DNA of 64,000 nucleotides from Diaporthe sp. PMI_573. Lineage: Eukaryota > Ascomycota > Sordariomycetes > Diaporthales > Diaporthaceae. Under the pieces are notes generated by a model, which saw only the letters and a list, made by a program, of their open reading frames with translations, had not been told where the DNA came from and did no database searches. Location: positions 399,865 through 463,864 of the forward strand of contig JAJTUP010000052.1 in NCBI GenBank assembly GCA_021399435.1. The letters are read 5' to 3'. Made by a program: the position numbers and the translations under genes. The stretch's first letter is position 1, and each line of letters starts with the position of its first letter. Below are positions 9,164-20,947 of this stretch, one piece after another.

Positions 9164-11185
9164 ATGGAAGCCTCAACTCCATCCTTTTTCTTCGATCAAT
9201 TCCTAGTTTCAGCGCAGGACGATATCAGCCAGTCGGTGTCGGATCAAGAACCTCAACTTTTTGAGTCTAGGGCAAATCACCCAGATATCAACTTAAAAGG
9301 AATCTTATCCTCTACCCTTCCAACGACCTATTCACCTCTAACCAACGAAGTCTTCAACCCGCCCGCGGGACCGGCGGCGGCTCCGGCCACATCCGCGTCC
9401 GAAAAAGGAGCCGATCACCAAGACAACTCGCCAAGCGGGGAAATAGCGAACCTCAACAACTTTGACAACTTTGGCGATTGGCTTAGAGATAGCACCGAAG
9501 ACCCTGAATTCGACGATTGTACAAACAACTATCAATTTGCGAGCCAGGGTACTGCTCCTGACTCTAGGGAGCACACATCTTTGGAAATGCTGCCAACATC
9601 AACGGAATCTATCGCTGCGTCGGATGAGCGAACAAATGAATGCTCGCTTGTCGAGCAGACAAGCGAGAACAACACTATTCGAGTCGCTTGCGGGGAAAAT
9701 GCTGATCAGCTCACATCCCCAAGTACCCCTGAAGACACAACGGATGTGCGTAGCGGAGGACGAGGGGTCCGAGGCGGACGAAGGGGAAAAGGGGGACGAG
9801 GGGGACGAGGGGGACGACGGGTGGGGCGACGGGGAAGTGACTGTGAAGCCGGCGAGGATCCTCCAGACCATCGTGCTCGAATACCTGAAACACCCAAAGC
9901 CGTTGCACACAACGCTACCCCTCCCGCCGTTGCTAATCGGACCCGAAGCAAGGGTGCAAATGTCGGCCCAAAGAAACGAAAGGCGGGCGAGCAGCTGGCT
10001 CTGTCGAATAAAAGAGTGGCGGTTGAACACGGAGAAACGGTGGCTAAACTTAATCATTCCTCTCAACAGCCTGTCCAACAACCGCTGCCACCTTCAACAG
10101 CCAGCCCTCTACATGATGGGAGACTCTCTGTTTTGCAGGTCGAGACTGAGCGTGACGCCGACGACGAATTCCTTAACAACCTTGATGCGGAGGATCTCCT
10201 GGACGACAAACTCATCAGTCATTCCTTCAAGAAACTGGCCGATATGGTCCCATGTACCGTCAGAGTTATAGACTCCCTTGGGAAAGCTGTGCCTGACTCC
10301 GACTATACCTGGCACCAGTGTGCCAACTCAAAAAGAGCCACTAAGCCAATCACCCTAGTCCCCGTCCCCATCAGGCCTTCCGATTCTTCTCTGGGCCACT
10401 GGGTCCTGGCTGTGCTTGATTCCAATGGAGTAAGGCTCTTGGATTCACTGCCGGCTGTGGAACACAAAAGAGCTGCCACAGAGAAGATCGGGACACTGTT
10501 TCGCGGGAGGTCTACCCTGACGGGACCCATCACGGAGGTCCCTGTACCACGAGCATCAAGTGCGAATTCTGGCATTGCTATCTTTTGGAGCGCTGTCTAT
10601 GTCATCGGGCTGTCCTATGGGGTCAAAATACATCTGCCAGAGACCTTCGATCCCGCACCTTGGAGAATCGCCATGGCCTCATTTCTGAGAGCAACTGCAG
10701 GACAGAGTTACAACATTCCCAGGGCCCATGACACCGAATCGCTTACTGTCACCCTGCACGACAGACAAATAGTACAAAGCCTGCTATCATCCTTTAGCAC
10801 TGGTACCGAGACTTTGACGATCAATCCAGATTCTTTTATAGAGGATCTCCGCCAGCAGATATCTTTGACAGAGCAGGCAAAGAAGGACGTAAACATGAAA
10901 AAGGCTGGGGAGTTGCGTTCTATCCGCATGTTTCTGGGTGGCCTGATGGAAGCTACCGCAAAGGAGGAAGCCCTGCTGGAAATGAAGGAGAAAGACTACC
11001 AAGTTTGTGTCGAAAGGATTAATGAAATTGAGAATTCTTGGGGAGAAGATCAGATGGCTCGTCTCGCACACGAACATGTACGGCAGGTACAAGCACGCAA
11101 GGGAGTCAGGAAAGATATGGCCGTTAAGACAAGCAAAGTCGTCAAAGACCTCGATCATGGTATCAAAGAGCTCGAAATTACTTGA
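9164..11185 (+). CDS. Ulp1-like cysteine-protease-fold protein, catalytic Cys absent
   Basis: Single-exon 673-aa protein from ATG 9164. The N-terminal third is acidic and low complexity, followed by an RGG-type Arg/Gly block at about residues 195-222 and a basic NLS-like stretch (GPKKRK, about 266). Residues 355-510 resemble the C48 (Ulp1/SENP) fold: GHW with H412, LLDSLP with D427, and NSGIAIFW where the family normally has a DCG motif, so the expected nucleophile is S469. H-D and D-C spacings fit Ulp1. The last ~130 residues are charged and coiled-coil-like. If the fold call is right, it probably binds rather than cleaves SUMO-like partners. A second copy of the same architecture lies at 50813-52138. 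ULP-like proteins also occur in some DNA transposons, an alternative origin. Confidence 0.65.
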   Translation: MEASTPSFFFDQFLVSAQDDISQSVSDQEPQLFESRANHPDINLKGILSSTLPTTYSPLTNEVFNPPAGPAAAPATSASEKGADHQDNSPSGEIANLNNFDNFGDWLRDSTEDPEFDDCTNNYQFASQGTAPDSREHTSLEMLPTSTESIAASDERTNECSLVEQTSENNTIRVACGENADQLTSPSTPEDTTDVRSGGRGVRGGRRGKGGRGGRGGRRVGRRGSDCEAGEDPPDHRARIPETPKAVAHNATPPAVANRTRSKGANVGPKKRKAGEQLALSNKRVAVEHGETVAKLNHSSQQPVQQPLPPSTASPLHDGRLSVLQVETERDADDEFLNNLDAEDLLDDKLISHSFKKLADMVPCTVRVIDSLGKAVPDSDYTWHQCANSKRATKPITLVPVPIRPSDSSLGHWVLAVLDSNGVRLLDSLPAVEHKRAATEKIGTLFRGRSTLTGPITEVPVPRASSANSGIAIFWSAVYVIGLSYGVKIHLPETFDPAPWRIAMASFLRATAGQSYNIPRAHDTESLTVTLHDRQIVQSLLSSFSTGTETLTINPDSFIEDLRQQISLTEQAKKDVNMKKAGELRSIRMFLGGLMEATAKEEALLEMKEKDYQVCVERINEIENSWGEDQMARLAHEHVRQVQARKGVRKDMAVKTSKVVKDLDHGIKELEIT

Positions 11186-12113
11186 AGCTTCGCTTCTGTG
11201 GGAAGTTTTGATATGGAAGCAGGTGGAACGCGAGAAAGAGAGTCGGCTGGCAATACTCTATGGCGGCAGCAGCAGCTCTTCCTCAATTGAGAATTTTTCT
11301 GAATAGCCGTAACATGCAGCAAAGACCGCAACTCTCGTGATTACCTGGGGGTCTGAAAATTAAGCCCCAGCAGCAGGGAGATAGACTGGAGTGTTCTGTT
11401 TTCATCGAAGAAGCTATTCCCAACACGTTTCTTGTGGGTGGATTGCTGTTTTTGGGAGTTCAAAGAGGGCCCGGAAGGCCCAGAATCCCCAAGCCCTGGG
11501 GGCCCAAGGGGAGGTTGGTAGAGGTGACTCGCTACTCCGAGAGGTTTGTTTGCGTGACATCGGTGGCTATGGAAATTTCAGGCGAGGTTGGGCAAGAAGA
11601 AAATCAGCTTCCCCTGCCCAAAATGCAACCAATCTGCCATCAAGGGGGTCAACAGTTTGGAGCTCCTGCATGAAGGAGGGACAGAACAGGGATTTCTGAA
11701 AGCAGCTTAGAGGTCTCGCAGGGGCTCGGAGCTCTTGCATGAAGGAGGGTCAAAACAGGGATTTCTGAATTTGGAAGGAGTACAGTGTATCCTATTATTG
11801 TTTGATTGGGATATGATATGATAGAGTCGTCCTGGGTCAAGAGAAGGGCCTGACGACACATCTGACGATGGTTTCCCGGCCGCAAAAAGTGGGGGCTACA
11901 CTCATATCGAGGGACAAATAGTGGAGGCATGCCCATGCAACCTGGTTCAGGATTACAGCTCAAAAGAGCTCCCTTCTCATCTCTCCAGTAGTGCTATAAG
12001 TTGTGATTCCTCCTACCTCCTCGGCGAAGCACCACCACCTTCTCTCCCTCTCGATTTACCCGTATCTCATCGTTTAAGCACCCGCTCCAGCCAAGGAAAA
12101 ATAGCAGCTCGAA
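11186..12113. other. Intergenic; no gene seen
   Basis: 3' region of the Ulp1-like gene and 5' region of the membrane-protein gene. Apart from the direct repeat at 11659-11769 I see nothing coding. Confidence 0.5.
11659..11769 (+). repeat. Direct repeat of 42 bp, 69-bp period
   Basis: 11659-11700 and 11728-11769 both read GGAGCTC.TGCATGAAGGAG and continue to CAGGGATTTCTGAA, with four differences over 42 bp. A simple tandem duplication of about 69 bp. Confidence 0.85.
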
Positions 12114-13084
12114 ATGAACAACATCCCCTTGCAGGAAGACTCTATCGAATGGCGTGGTTTGTATATGTTTGCATTTGCATCGGCTCAGCTATTGGCAGGA
12201 CTCCACGTCCTTGCCATGGAACTCGTTAGGCGCGAGAGACGCAGAATCTCAGTGGGCCAAAGAGGACCCTGTCTGGCAGACTCCGTTGCCTTCTCCTATC
12301 TTTATTTGTTCGGGCGTATAGTGGCAGACTTTCCTAGTGTTGTGCTCCTGTTTCTTGCATTGGGATCCTTCAAACCAGTCCTCGAAGTATACATTATACA
12401 CTTCGGGCTTTACTCCACTCTATCGGGCGAGGTGTGTTGCTTCACCGGAAGAGATTTGACAATTTAACTGATTCTCTCAGCGGCTTCTCTGGAACCGTAC
12501 GTGGAACGATAGAGGGGAATGGGAGATCGCTGCAATCATCTATGACACAGTGGTTCTTGGCCTCCTCGGTGGAACGGTCCCACTAGCCCTGCGGAGTCCA
12601 ACTGTGGCCAAGGTCCTTGTCTTGCTCACGATTTTCAGCTGTCGGATGTGGTCCGCATGGGAGTGTTTTGCACTTTTGCGGGAGTGTCGAAAGAAAATTC
12701 AGTGTTCGCCTGTGGACAACCGGTGGCTGCGATTCTGGCTTGTCTTCACGCTGGTGGTCAACCTCCTGCTACTCCTGGTTGTATGGTTCACCTTGCCCAT
12801 CAACCATCACGGCTGGTTCTCACTGGTAAGAATGCTGTGTGATCTACGGAAGATCAAGGCTAATAGTGCAGGTTGCGTACTTTTTATGCGTTCCCGTCGA
12901 AGCAAACATGTACCTTCGCCAGATCTGGACCCTCTACCTTCGCCCGATCTGGATCCGTACACGACATCGGGATGAGTCTCTGGAAGAGACTGGCCGGTCA
13001 GAGTTGCGGACATCCCTTCAGCGCACAGTGGACGTCCCGCCAGCGGTCCATGGACGTCCCAGCAGCGGGTGGGACTGGGACTAG
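12114..13084 (+). CDS. Polytopic membrane protein, three exons
   Basis: ATG 12114. Exons 12114-12431, 12481-12825 and 12872-13084 join in phase 0 through 49-nt (GTGTGT..CTCAG) and 46-nt (GTAAGA..GCAG, branch GCTAAT) introns to give 291 aa. Hydrophobic segments at about 14-36, 58-85, 120-143, 146-168, 190-214 and 222-240 suggest five to seven transmembrane helices with short loops and a polar C-terminal tail. The spacing resembles small fungal integral membrane proteins of unknown function; no signature such as the rhodopsin-domain or CFEM pattern is visible. The reading frame is clean and the splice sites are strong, so it looks functional. Confidence 0.75.
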
Positions 13085-13264
13085 GGTCTTGCGGAGCGAA
13101 TACATGCACAACCAATGCTCCAACAGGGTCACATCAGTAAGGAAAAGGCAAAGGGGTCGTGGAGACGGATGCACGCTTGCTCGTGAAGTACGCTAGTGTT
13201 CTTGGAAATTGCGGTGCCCACAGTTTTGGGTGACCGGTGCTCGAGTAAAAGGCAGTCACAGACT
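13085..13264. other. Intergenic
   Basis: 3' flank of the membrane-protein gene; nothing recognised. Confidence 0.4.
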
Positions 13265-13559
13265 GATTGACTAGTCAGGGGGTGAGGATGAAGATAATAG
13301 TTACATCCCGCTTGACGAAGACGACGTCTTTGACTTGCTAGTCAACCCTGCTGCAGGTCTAAGCCGACCTCTATCATAGTGGAATCCTGAACTTACTCAA
13401 GGGCTTCAAGCGGAAGCAGTTAACACGCCGTGCCCACGCAACGGGTTAGTTGAATTCGAGTATGGGGATGATGTGAGCAGTGATGTGGAATTCGACCCAA
13501 TAGGGGCCAGTCAAGAGGGCTACGGGCAGGGCAGTATCGTGTGTGCGTACACTACTTAA
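13265..13559 (+). pseudogene. Acidic coding remnant with in-frame TAG
   Basis: A frame rich in Asp/Glu (GGEDEDNSYIPLDEDDVFDL, later VEFEYGDDVSSDVEFDP) runs about 98 codons to TAA at 13559 but is broken by TAG at 13376-13378. Composition is protein-like but there is no start and no family match. It may be a decayed exon. Confidence 0.25.
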
Positions 13560-14291
13560 CAACAAGCGTATGGAGGAAGCAGTGGGCACCCCTGGACTTG
13601 CCTCGCCTTCCCCTCCACGTCTCGAGTATTGTAAAATGCGACCTGTACTCCAGAACGGAAAGCAGTTGGTACTTAGATTGCTCTGTGCCGGGACCTTGCC
13701 CTGCCTGCATGTTCCCTGCCATCCCAAAGTCCCAAAAGAAGTTCACCAGGCCCTTTCTCCCTGCCTACATGCGTACATGTCCATGTCCCTCCTGGTCTTC
13801 AAACTCTATCGCCCTCACCCACGTCTTTGGACAAAACGGCCCTCCCGACCACACTCTCGACATCTGAAAGGGGAGCTGAAGGCACGCCTTTTCAAAAACA
13901 GAAACACATCCAGGCCGAACCGACCTCTCCGGATGTGGATTCGAGCTCAAGCTGTGTGCACCCTGCACCTGTCACTTGTCTTGTCTCGTAGAACGTAGCA
14001 GCCTGCCGCTGTCTGCCGAACTGTTACTACGACACACCGTACCGTACCGCACACACCCACCACTTAAGACAACGAACGAGAGCCTCCTTCGGCACCATAC
14101 CACGCCTTTCCTACATTAACCTGTCAACTTACTGAGAAATCCAGAGGTGCCGCAGCAACGATACCAGCAGCAAGTATTCGAAGCATTGGCCTTTTCCTGG
14201 CCACACTCGGTTCTCTTTCAGGACCAGACGCCCCCATTCTGTCACCACCATGTCGGGCGATCCATCAGCTCGGCGGCTGCTCCCGCAGAGC

Positions 14292-14958
14292 TCACCATTT
14301 ATCGAAGTAGGATTGGAGCCCTTGTTTGGCACCTTGCAACCACTGCAACTGCTCCGGTGCTGCCCAATTCGCCTCGAGCCAAGTCAAATTCAATGTTGGA
14401 TGTAAAATAACAGCAGCAGAAAATAACGGTGACTCTCCAAGCTTATCATAATACTCATTTGCCTTGACCCATGCGTTGTTGATTGACGCCCGGACATAGG
14501 GCGCGGTAGTCACCGCTTAACGCATGGGTATCACTTATAGATCTCGCCGTAGGTCTCTCGAATTCAGCCAATTCGACCCGACTATGCTGCGGTAGCGCGT
14601 CTTTATCAAATCCATCATCTTCTTCTTGTGGTAAAGCTCTGGGGCGGCGAGCTTGTGGTGTATATTCGACCTCAAATTCGTCAAGTTTGGCCGGCCGTTG
14701 GCGAGCTCGACTCGGGCGAGATATTGGAGTAGGCGGTGTTATTGGCCAAGTAGGGTCGACGTCTGCTGCCTCAGATTGTGCCCCTGCTGCTTGCTGGCGG
14801 GCAGAGACTTGCTGTTGCAAAATTGGCGCCGTTATCTCTATATCATCGTTATAGAGTAACTTCCAGTCCTCGAGATGCTCTAGCAGATACTCGATACCAG
14901 TCATAACCTCCCAAAGGCGCCCGTTGCCGTCCCCTTTGCCACAGCCTTGGCAACGCAT
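14292..14958 (-). pseudogene. hAT transposase C-terminal remnant
   Basis: Two minus-strand frames in succession. The upstream one (14958-14455) includes TGIEYLLEHLEDWKLLY; the downstream one (14513-14292) includes INNAWVKANEYYDKLGESPL, then AAVILHPTLNL and NWAAPEQLQWLQGAKQGL, the typical run of fungal hAT transposases before the dimerisation region. A frame change and missing DDE core and C-terminal hATC motif show a dead copy. Confidence 0.8.
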
Positions 14959-15754
14959 CGTGCGACTCTCAACTAGCCGACTCGTGAGCTGGTCCAGGCG
15001 CTGAAACTGTCTTGCCTGCGCCTCGTGTGAGGTTATTTAGGTGTTTAGACTAAATACTTAGATTAACGACTAAAAAGTCTGTTCTATGAAAGCTATCTAC
15101 TGTGGTAATGATTGTGTCCTCATATATCTGGGTAAGTTATTAACCTCTAAGCCACAGTAATCGGCGGGATTGTTTAAGCAATATACTGAAAAAAGAAATG
15201 CAATTAAAAATAACTCGTTCCTAAAATAATCTAGGGAAAGCGCAATTGGCATAGACTTCAGGCGCTGCCCATCGTTAGCATACTGGCAGCCCGGCGGGGG
15301 CCGCCGATCACCGAAACTTGCTAAATCACCATCACCAAAGAATGCCTCGTACCATAACCAATCAGAAGCTTTGCATAACCATTCCCGAAGCCTCCTCCCT
15401 CCCTCTTCCACCGGTCTCCCCTGGGCTGCGCCATGCTGATCCAGGCCGTACCAGCATTCCGCCACCGATCGAACCTACTGCGCTTCGGTTCAACCAAAGC
15501 ACCCTCGAATGGTGCTGGTCGACCCAAGACCATCACTCCTCACATATAGAAGCTTGCAGATGACGGAGGTGACTGAAACACGATCAGAGTGAAAATACTT
15601 CAGATAAACAGTTCGTCGAACATAGCAACCACCTTTCGCTCAGACCTCCACCCAACCTCCAGCTGTATGTCGATAACCAGCTTGTACCTTACTTACAACA
15701 GCAAAGAAACACGACGAAACCAACAAACCAGGCCTACAATCACAGCCTTCCTAA
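14959..15754. other. No gene seen
   Basis: Intergenic between the hAT relic and the 3' end of the deaminase-MYND gene. Likely includes the upstream part of the hAT relic, too decayed to read. Confidence 0.4.
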
Positions 15755-18695
15755 CTACATCGTAAACTCCGTGATATATCTCCCATCTGATCCAGAATAA
15801 TATCGCTTTCCCAGTCCCGTTCCTAGAAACGCAGCTCTGTCGTGAAGAAGGCGAAGGTGAGCTTCGTCCTCAGCGTCTGGAATAGCTATTATCATTGACT
15901 CGTCCCCTCGGGTCGCCTTCAAAGCCCTAACCTGGTCCAATGCGGACTCAGGACACATTGTAACAGAATGCGTCACCATCCCCATTAGAGGGTAGTTTTC
16001 CAACGGGTACGGATTCCTGAGAAAGTCCAGGGGCACCAGCAGGCCACCGAAGACCGACTGGAGGAAGCTCGCCAGTTTTCCGGCAACGCAAGCCTCATGG
16101 AGTCTCATCTCGTCTTCTCCCCGTTCGAAGAACTCCTGGTATATCCTTCGAAGCTGCATCCGTTGGCGTGCGTCCTTGCAATTCATGAAGCCGTAGTCGA
16201 CCACGACGGCTCGGAACGGATCAGACACGTTCATGCGTGTGAATCGCTTAAGCTCCCATACGCTTTGGTACCATTTCTTTACAATAGCCATGAAGTCCTT
16301 GAAATTGCGCATGCGCAAGATTCGCTCCGCAAGCCCGTATTTGCTGAACAATTCCACGATGCCCGACTCCGCCATAGAACTCCAGAACTCATTGAACGTG
16401 CAGCGCCCAACAAGTGATTCATAAGCAGAACAGAGTCGATCTTCTGATACGGCGTCCGGGGCTGTGCAAAATCCCAACGAGATCCAGTTGTCCTCGTCAA
16501 CATCTGGCTTGAATCCATTGCGAATCTGGACATAGAAGAGAAGTGCATTTCGCTTTTCGGGGGGCTGAAGTTCGGTGAACGGCGATTTTCTTTCGTCAGA
16601 ACTTAACAGCTCTTCTCGAGCCGCTTCAATGACAGTGATGAGCCCCTGCCTTTTGCCGTTGACTCCGAATCCCTCCTGGCTCTCCAGCCACTGCTCGTCA
16701 CTTAGCATGACGGAATCCCCGGTTTGACGGCACCGAAAGGTGAGCATCTCTTTGAGCCTGTTCTGCTTCACCGCAGCACGCAGCTCCTCCTCATCAATGG
16801 CCCACTCGATTATGAGCCGGCGGTAAAGCTCGAAAAGCCTAGACCGATCCTTCCCGGTGGCAATGAGCACATAAAGCCGTACTGTTCGACTACATCATCT
16901 TCCTGCGGATACTGGTTCGTGTGGCAGGCGAGCACCAAGTAATCTGTAACGTCGGCCGGTCTTCCCAGGTTGCAAGAGAATTTGTGTCGATACCAATCCG
17001 CATGGTAGCAATCGATGTCGCAGTAGGCGGCGATACCACACTTTGTACAAGTATGCACGAGTTCGCCAGTGTCTTTGCAGAACGGGCAGGCTGTTGGATT
17101 AGCCGTCTTGGAACCCTCGGCATCTCCACTCGGCGGGCTTGCCCTGTCATGCCTCGAGTCGGAAATGACGGGGTGTTCGTCTTCGCTAGAAGTCGTTCTA
17201 GTATATTGTTAGTATAGTGAGCACCTAAGGATGAGCTAACGAGCAAGACTGGGCGACGGACCCGACTTCTCTATCGCTCCTGCGAAACGCCGAAATCCAT
17301 TCTGCTTCCCTGGCTAGAAGTCTGGGATCCTCAACCACGGCATTGAAAACCGTCGTCTCCTTCCCATATCTGGGCGGGATTGGGGCTGCCATCGCCGATT
17401 CCTTCTCTGCATCCCTATGAGGGACCTTCTCCGTCGCTTCCTCTCGAAGGATATCCCTTAAACGCTGAACAGCCTTGTCTAGTTTCTCGGTGGCCTCAGG
17501 CTTGGTCCATAGCGCTGAGGGAAGTGTCCATTGAGAATAACACTTGCCGTGGTTCCCTCGAGTTTCGAATTGGCCTATCTCCTCAAGTACGTGGGCACAA
17601 AGAAGGCACGTTTTCTTGCTGATCCCGAGATACGGAAAAACAGGGCTCCCGAGGCCAAGAAGATAGGTCATCAGCATCATTTCGGCATGAACGTTCTTGT
17701 TCTTCTTGGCCTCGTTGTGGATTCCGCTTTTTAGCCGGGCTGTCAGGGAAATGTCTGCCTTGGGCAGCTGCCATGCCTTGACTTTCCTAGCTGGGAGACT
17801 GTTCAGCAAGACGATCTTGATATTGCGAAAACCAGAGCATCTCTGAGCGATGAGCAAGAGCTCAACTGCGCCTTGCATTGGCCTTCTGATAAACCCCAAT
17901 TCATCCACGACGCGCCGAAGCTTCGTAGGTGTCAGGTTGGCCTTCAGTTTGGCATAAAAGTCGGTGCTGTGAGACAAGACTTCGACGCTTCTAGCAAACT
18001 GGTAAGCATCCAGACGGCCGGAAGCAACTCCAGCACATCCGTCCTCTTTGAAGAACTTCAATTCCGTCTTCCCCTTCTCTATGGACATGACGTTTTTGGC
18101 GTGGTGCCGAATTCGTTGGCTATAATATTCCACCAAAGTGCTCTGCAGCTGAGGAAGTGGGTGAGACTCGAAAGCGTCTGCGCCATGCATCAGTTCCGTC
18201 GACGGGTAAGGCAAGTTTCCAAAGAAGACACAAACCATCAGAGGATATTCTTTCGAGGACTTCGGCTAGGTATTCGAGCATCCTGAAATCCCTGTATGAC
18301 CACGTGTCCCCACCCAAAGACGAGTTCCGAGCAGCCACAATAGTGGCCTCCTCGTCACTGTATATCAAGGCCGTGCTGGCGATCAATGTAGGGTCTTTCC
18401 TATAGCAAAGCAACTCCGCGAGTCGATCGAGAAAGCCTCTTTTAATTTCGGTATCGTCATCCAGGGACAGTGAAGAGAAAAAATCAGTACACTCTTCGTC
18501 CTCCGTCGGATTGTCCACATCATCTTCACCCTCCTGGGTAGGAGGAGCAATAGGTTCTCTCTGCTGTTGCTTGACTTGGCACAAGGCGGCCAGGGTGGTT
18601 ATCTCAGACTCCAGGTCAGGAGGGAAACGCCATTCCAAGGCGTCGCTGGAGCCCGGCGACGCCGGGAGTGAAGTAATGATTCGGACGCGGGTCAT
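15755..18695 (-). CDS. OTT_1508-type deaminase plus MYND zinc finger protein, frameshifted
   Basis: Minus strand, ATG 18695. Exon 1 (18695-18236) joins exon 2 (18177-17262) through a 58-nt intron with CTGAT branch, and exon 2 joins exon 3 (from 17197) through a 64-nt intron with a perfect TACTAAC branch; phases agree. Exon 2 holds a deaminase-like centre: VHAEMMLM (zinc His and catalytic Glu) and KKTCLLCAHVL (the CXXC pair), the arrangement of the fungal OTT_1508-type deaminases. Exon 3 has a full MYND finger: CPFC, CTKC, YCDIDC, HKFSC. In-frame reading stops at 16810 (587 aa), but a further 371 codons continue in another frame from about 16890 (SRLFELYRRLIIEWAI onward to 15755). YGF..SLPPG followed directly by DRSRLFELY suggests a one-base lesion; a short intron is the alternative. 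Substrate unknown. Confidence 0.7.
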
Positions 18696-18835
18696 TAGTG
18701 CGAGAATGACGCGAAAATCAGGGACGCGACTGACACCAAAAACAGCCCATCCCACCAAAACCTTAATAGATTACAATCACACTGCACCCACGCCAACCCC
18801 TCTAAAAATCAATTAGAAATAAGCAATTGAATGCA

Positions 18836-18857
18836 GTTGGCACCGATTGGTGCCAAC
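18836..18857. promoter_or_regulatory. Perfect 9-bp palindrome upstream of deaminase-MYND gene
   Basis: GTTGGCACC-GATT-GGTGCCAAC, about 140 bp upstream of the minus-strand ATG at 18695 and followed by a T run. Position and symmetry fit a dimeric regulator site, but no factor can be named. Nearby at 18924-18953 the word TTGACCACTTGGTG occurs twice in tandem. Confidence 0.4.
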
Positions 18858-19435
18858 TTTTTATTAATTTGTCTGCCCTAATGTGGTGCTGGGGTTGACT
18901 AAAGTTGGGTAATAGAGTGAAAATTGACCACTTGGTGATATTGACCACTTGGTGGTAAACCACGTTATTTGGCTAACATTCCGAAATGTGCAGCTCGCCA
19001 AGGTGCGGGGCAGGCTTGGCACCTCTTGGATGCGCTGTCTTGGCGGCAGGACGCGAATTCGGCTCGGCTCTTTGGTGGTGCTAGATGAATTACATCATCG
19101 TTGTCCGGACCAGGACCGGCCTGCAATTCTGAATCGGCGCAGGTAGCTCATATTAGTTTAGATTCCCCTACAGCACAGAAATCGTTGACCCCGCACAGGA
19201 AGGTCCAACCTTTGCGCTGCTTTCAAGTTCTTGTCTATCGTTCCTCCCTCAGGACACCGGCCCTTTCTCGCCGTGCTTAAGACAATGCTTTCAGAGAAGC
19301 ATACACTTCCAGCGGCTCCCAGTCAAGGAGGGAGCGGTATGTCGACGTCGCAAGACGAACGTCAAATCGTTGTTCAGGGAAGCACCCGTTAAACGGACTC
19401 GTAAGGTCTTCACTAACAGCTGTCTTTCTCTACAG

Positions 19436-19699
19436 AATGATGAAGCCAAGGCTGGCCAGCCATTGATCCAAGATGATGTGGCGGAAGCTATACCTTCTCA
19501 CGTCAAAATCATCAAGACCTTTCCTCCCCGTGGAGACTGGCAGCAATACCGGCTAGCTACAACCACAAAATTCTCTTGCTGTGGCTGTCAGCAACCTAAA
19601 ACGTCGAAACTCGTTGTTACCAAGGAAGGAAAATGGAGCAAGCTCTGGTGCAATGGATGCTATGGACTGCTTGTGTCGGACGCCCCTCTGAAGTCTTAG
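19436..19699 (+). CDS. Small zinc-binding protein, C-terminal exon
   Basis: Exon after a clear intron 3' end (branch CACTAAC at 19411, acceptor CTCTACAG at 19435). It encodes about 87 residues ending in SCCGCQQPKTSKLV, then WSKLWCNGCYGLL: two CX2C pairs about 25 residues apart, a compact zinc ribbon. The 5' exon is unresolved; ATGs at 19285 and 19339 are candidates but neither gives an unambiguous in-phase junction. No family named; a DNA- or protein-binding role is only a guess. Confidence 0.5.
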   Translation, partial: NDEAKAGQPLIQDDVAEAIPSHVKIIKTFPPRGDWQQYRLATTTKFSCCGCQQPKTSKLVVTKEGKWSKLWCNGCYGLLVSDAPLKS

Positions 19700-20947
19700 T
19701 GGTACTGGGCGCCGGGAGGTGTGATGATGAGCGATGAAATGGTGTGTCCTCCGTTTCTGCAGGACCGAATATCCGATTTCAGAATGTGCACTCATTAAAA
19801 AGCTTCCTGATGACGGCGATTCTTGATGTTGTGAATTGAGCTGACGGCTTGCTCGAGGAGGGCGTGCATTGGCCGTCACTACCACCGGAAATGGCCTTAT
19901 TGGTCAGGCATGAATCTGAACCCGGTATATCAACTCCGGCCTATGTCACGGCCAGACGTTTTTTCATTTATTCATAGATCATAGTCCGGGCTTCCTAGCT
20001 GCGGCCCTCGTCAGGCTAGCCTCCAGCTACTAAATTTAGAGCTTGTCTCCGACTCCCTTCCGCTTCTTTCCCAACCCATAATTATTCAACAACACTAGCA
20101 ACAGGGTCAGTTCCAGTGTGTCCAATAGTCAGGTAACGGGAAAAATGGAGGTTGTAACGTACCTAACGGTTGGATTTCCAACTTTGTAACGTCCCTAACG
20201 GTTGAAAATAAGCCGTTAACGGCTTGTCAAACGTTAACTAACTGGTAACGGTTGGAATTTCCTAATAGGTAACCCATGATAGAAACTCGTTGGTGCTGAA
20301 GGGGATTTACACTAAATTAAGCTTTGCAAGCAATATATTCCCATGTTTCATTCAGGTTTTATCTTTCTCTCAACTTCTGATAAAGAACAATGTCCAATCT
20401 ATAAAAAAAATCCGCCTATCGAGCCTCAGTATGCAAAGCGCCGCTATCAAGCTCCCACAGGTACAACTCTGCCGGTCTAGCCTCTGCTAGCGGAGTATCA
20501 GTCATAAAGTCTCAGCAATCCCGAAAAGAGTGCTGTATTCAGTGAGACACTAAAGTAATGGGTCAAGGAACTGGAATGGTCGGGAGCTCCTTGTTGATAA
20601 CACCTATGTGAAATCTCAATCGCCCATTTAAGATTATAACCTTGACTAAATGTGCAAGTATGGGGTTAGCTGAGGTGCGGACTCTGGCTGAGTGTCGCTG
20701 ACAGTCTGTGTATAGTAGCAGCCATTTGCAGCTGATGGGGGAGACGCAGGATGCCTACTGTTAAACCGAATCGTTCCAACGTCTAAATACTCACAAATTG
20801 CACTGCATTACGCAGCTTGCAGGTTGCTTTTTCACGTGTAGTGTAGTAGTATTTTGACACCTACGTCTTTGATGTATTTTGACTAGGAACTTTCTGACGA
20901 GATAAAATGCGATGTTTTAGGTGGTATCAACTTTAGACGACTACGAT
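19700..20947. other. No gene; contains TAACGG repeat cluster
   Basis: AT-rich sequence without a supported coding frame. The only ordered feature is the TAACGG cluster at 20150-20280. Confidence 0.4.
20150..20280 (+). repeat. Cluster of TAACGGTT words
   Basis: TAACGG occurs four times within about 110 bp (CCTAACGGTTGG, CCTAACGGTTGA, GTTAACGGCT, GGTAACGGTTGG), with related GTAACGT and CGTTAAC words between, plus an inverted TTGGATTTCCAA. The core matches the general Myb-type YAACGG consensus. It may be regulatory or the edge of a mobile element. Confidence 0.5.

Noticed and set aside
9462..10271. 269-codon frame inside the Ulp1-like gene
   Set aside because: Overlaps the better-supported frame completely and has random-looking composition.
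13543..13998. 151-codon frame after the acidic remnant
   Set aside because: No protein-like pattern, motif or splice support.
18836..18870. Hairpin plus T run resembling a bacterial terminator
   Set aside because: Eukaryotic context and position upstream of a gene; treated as a palindrome only.
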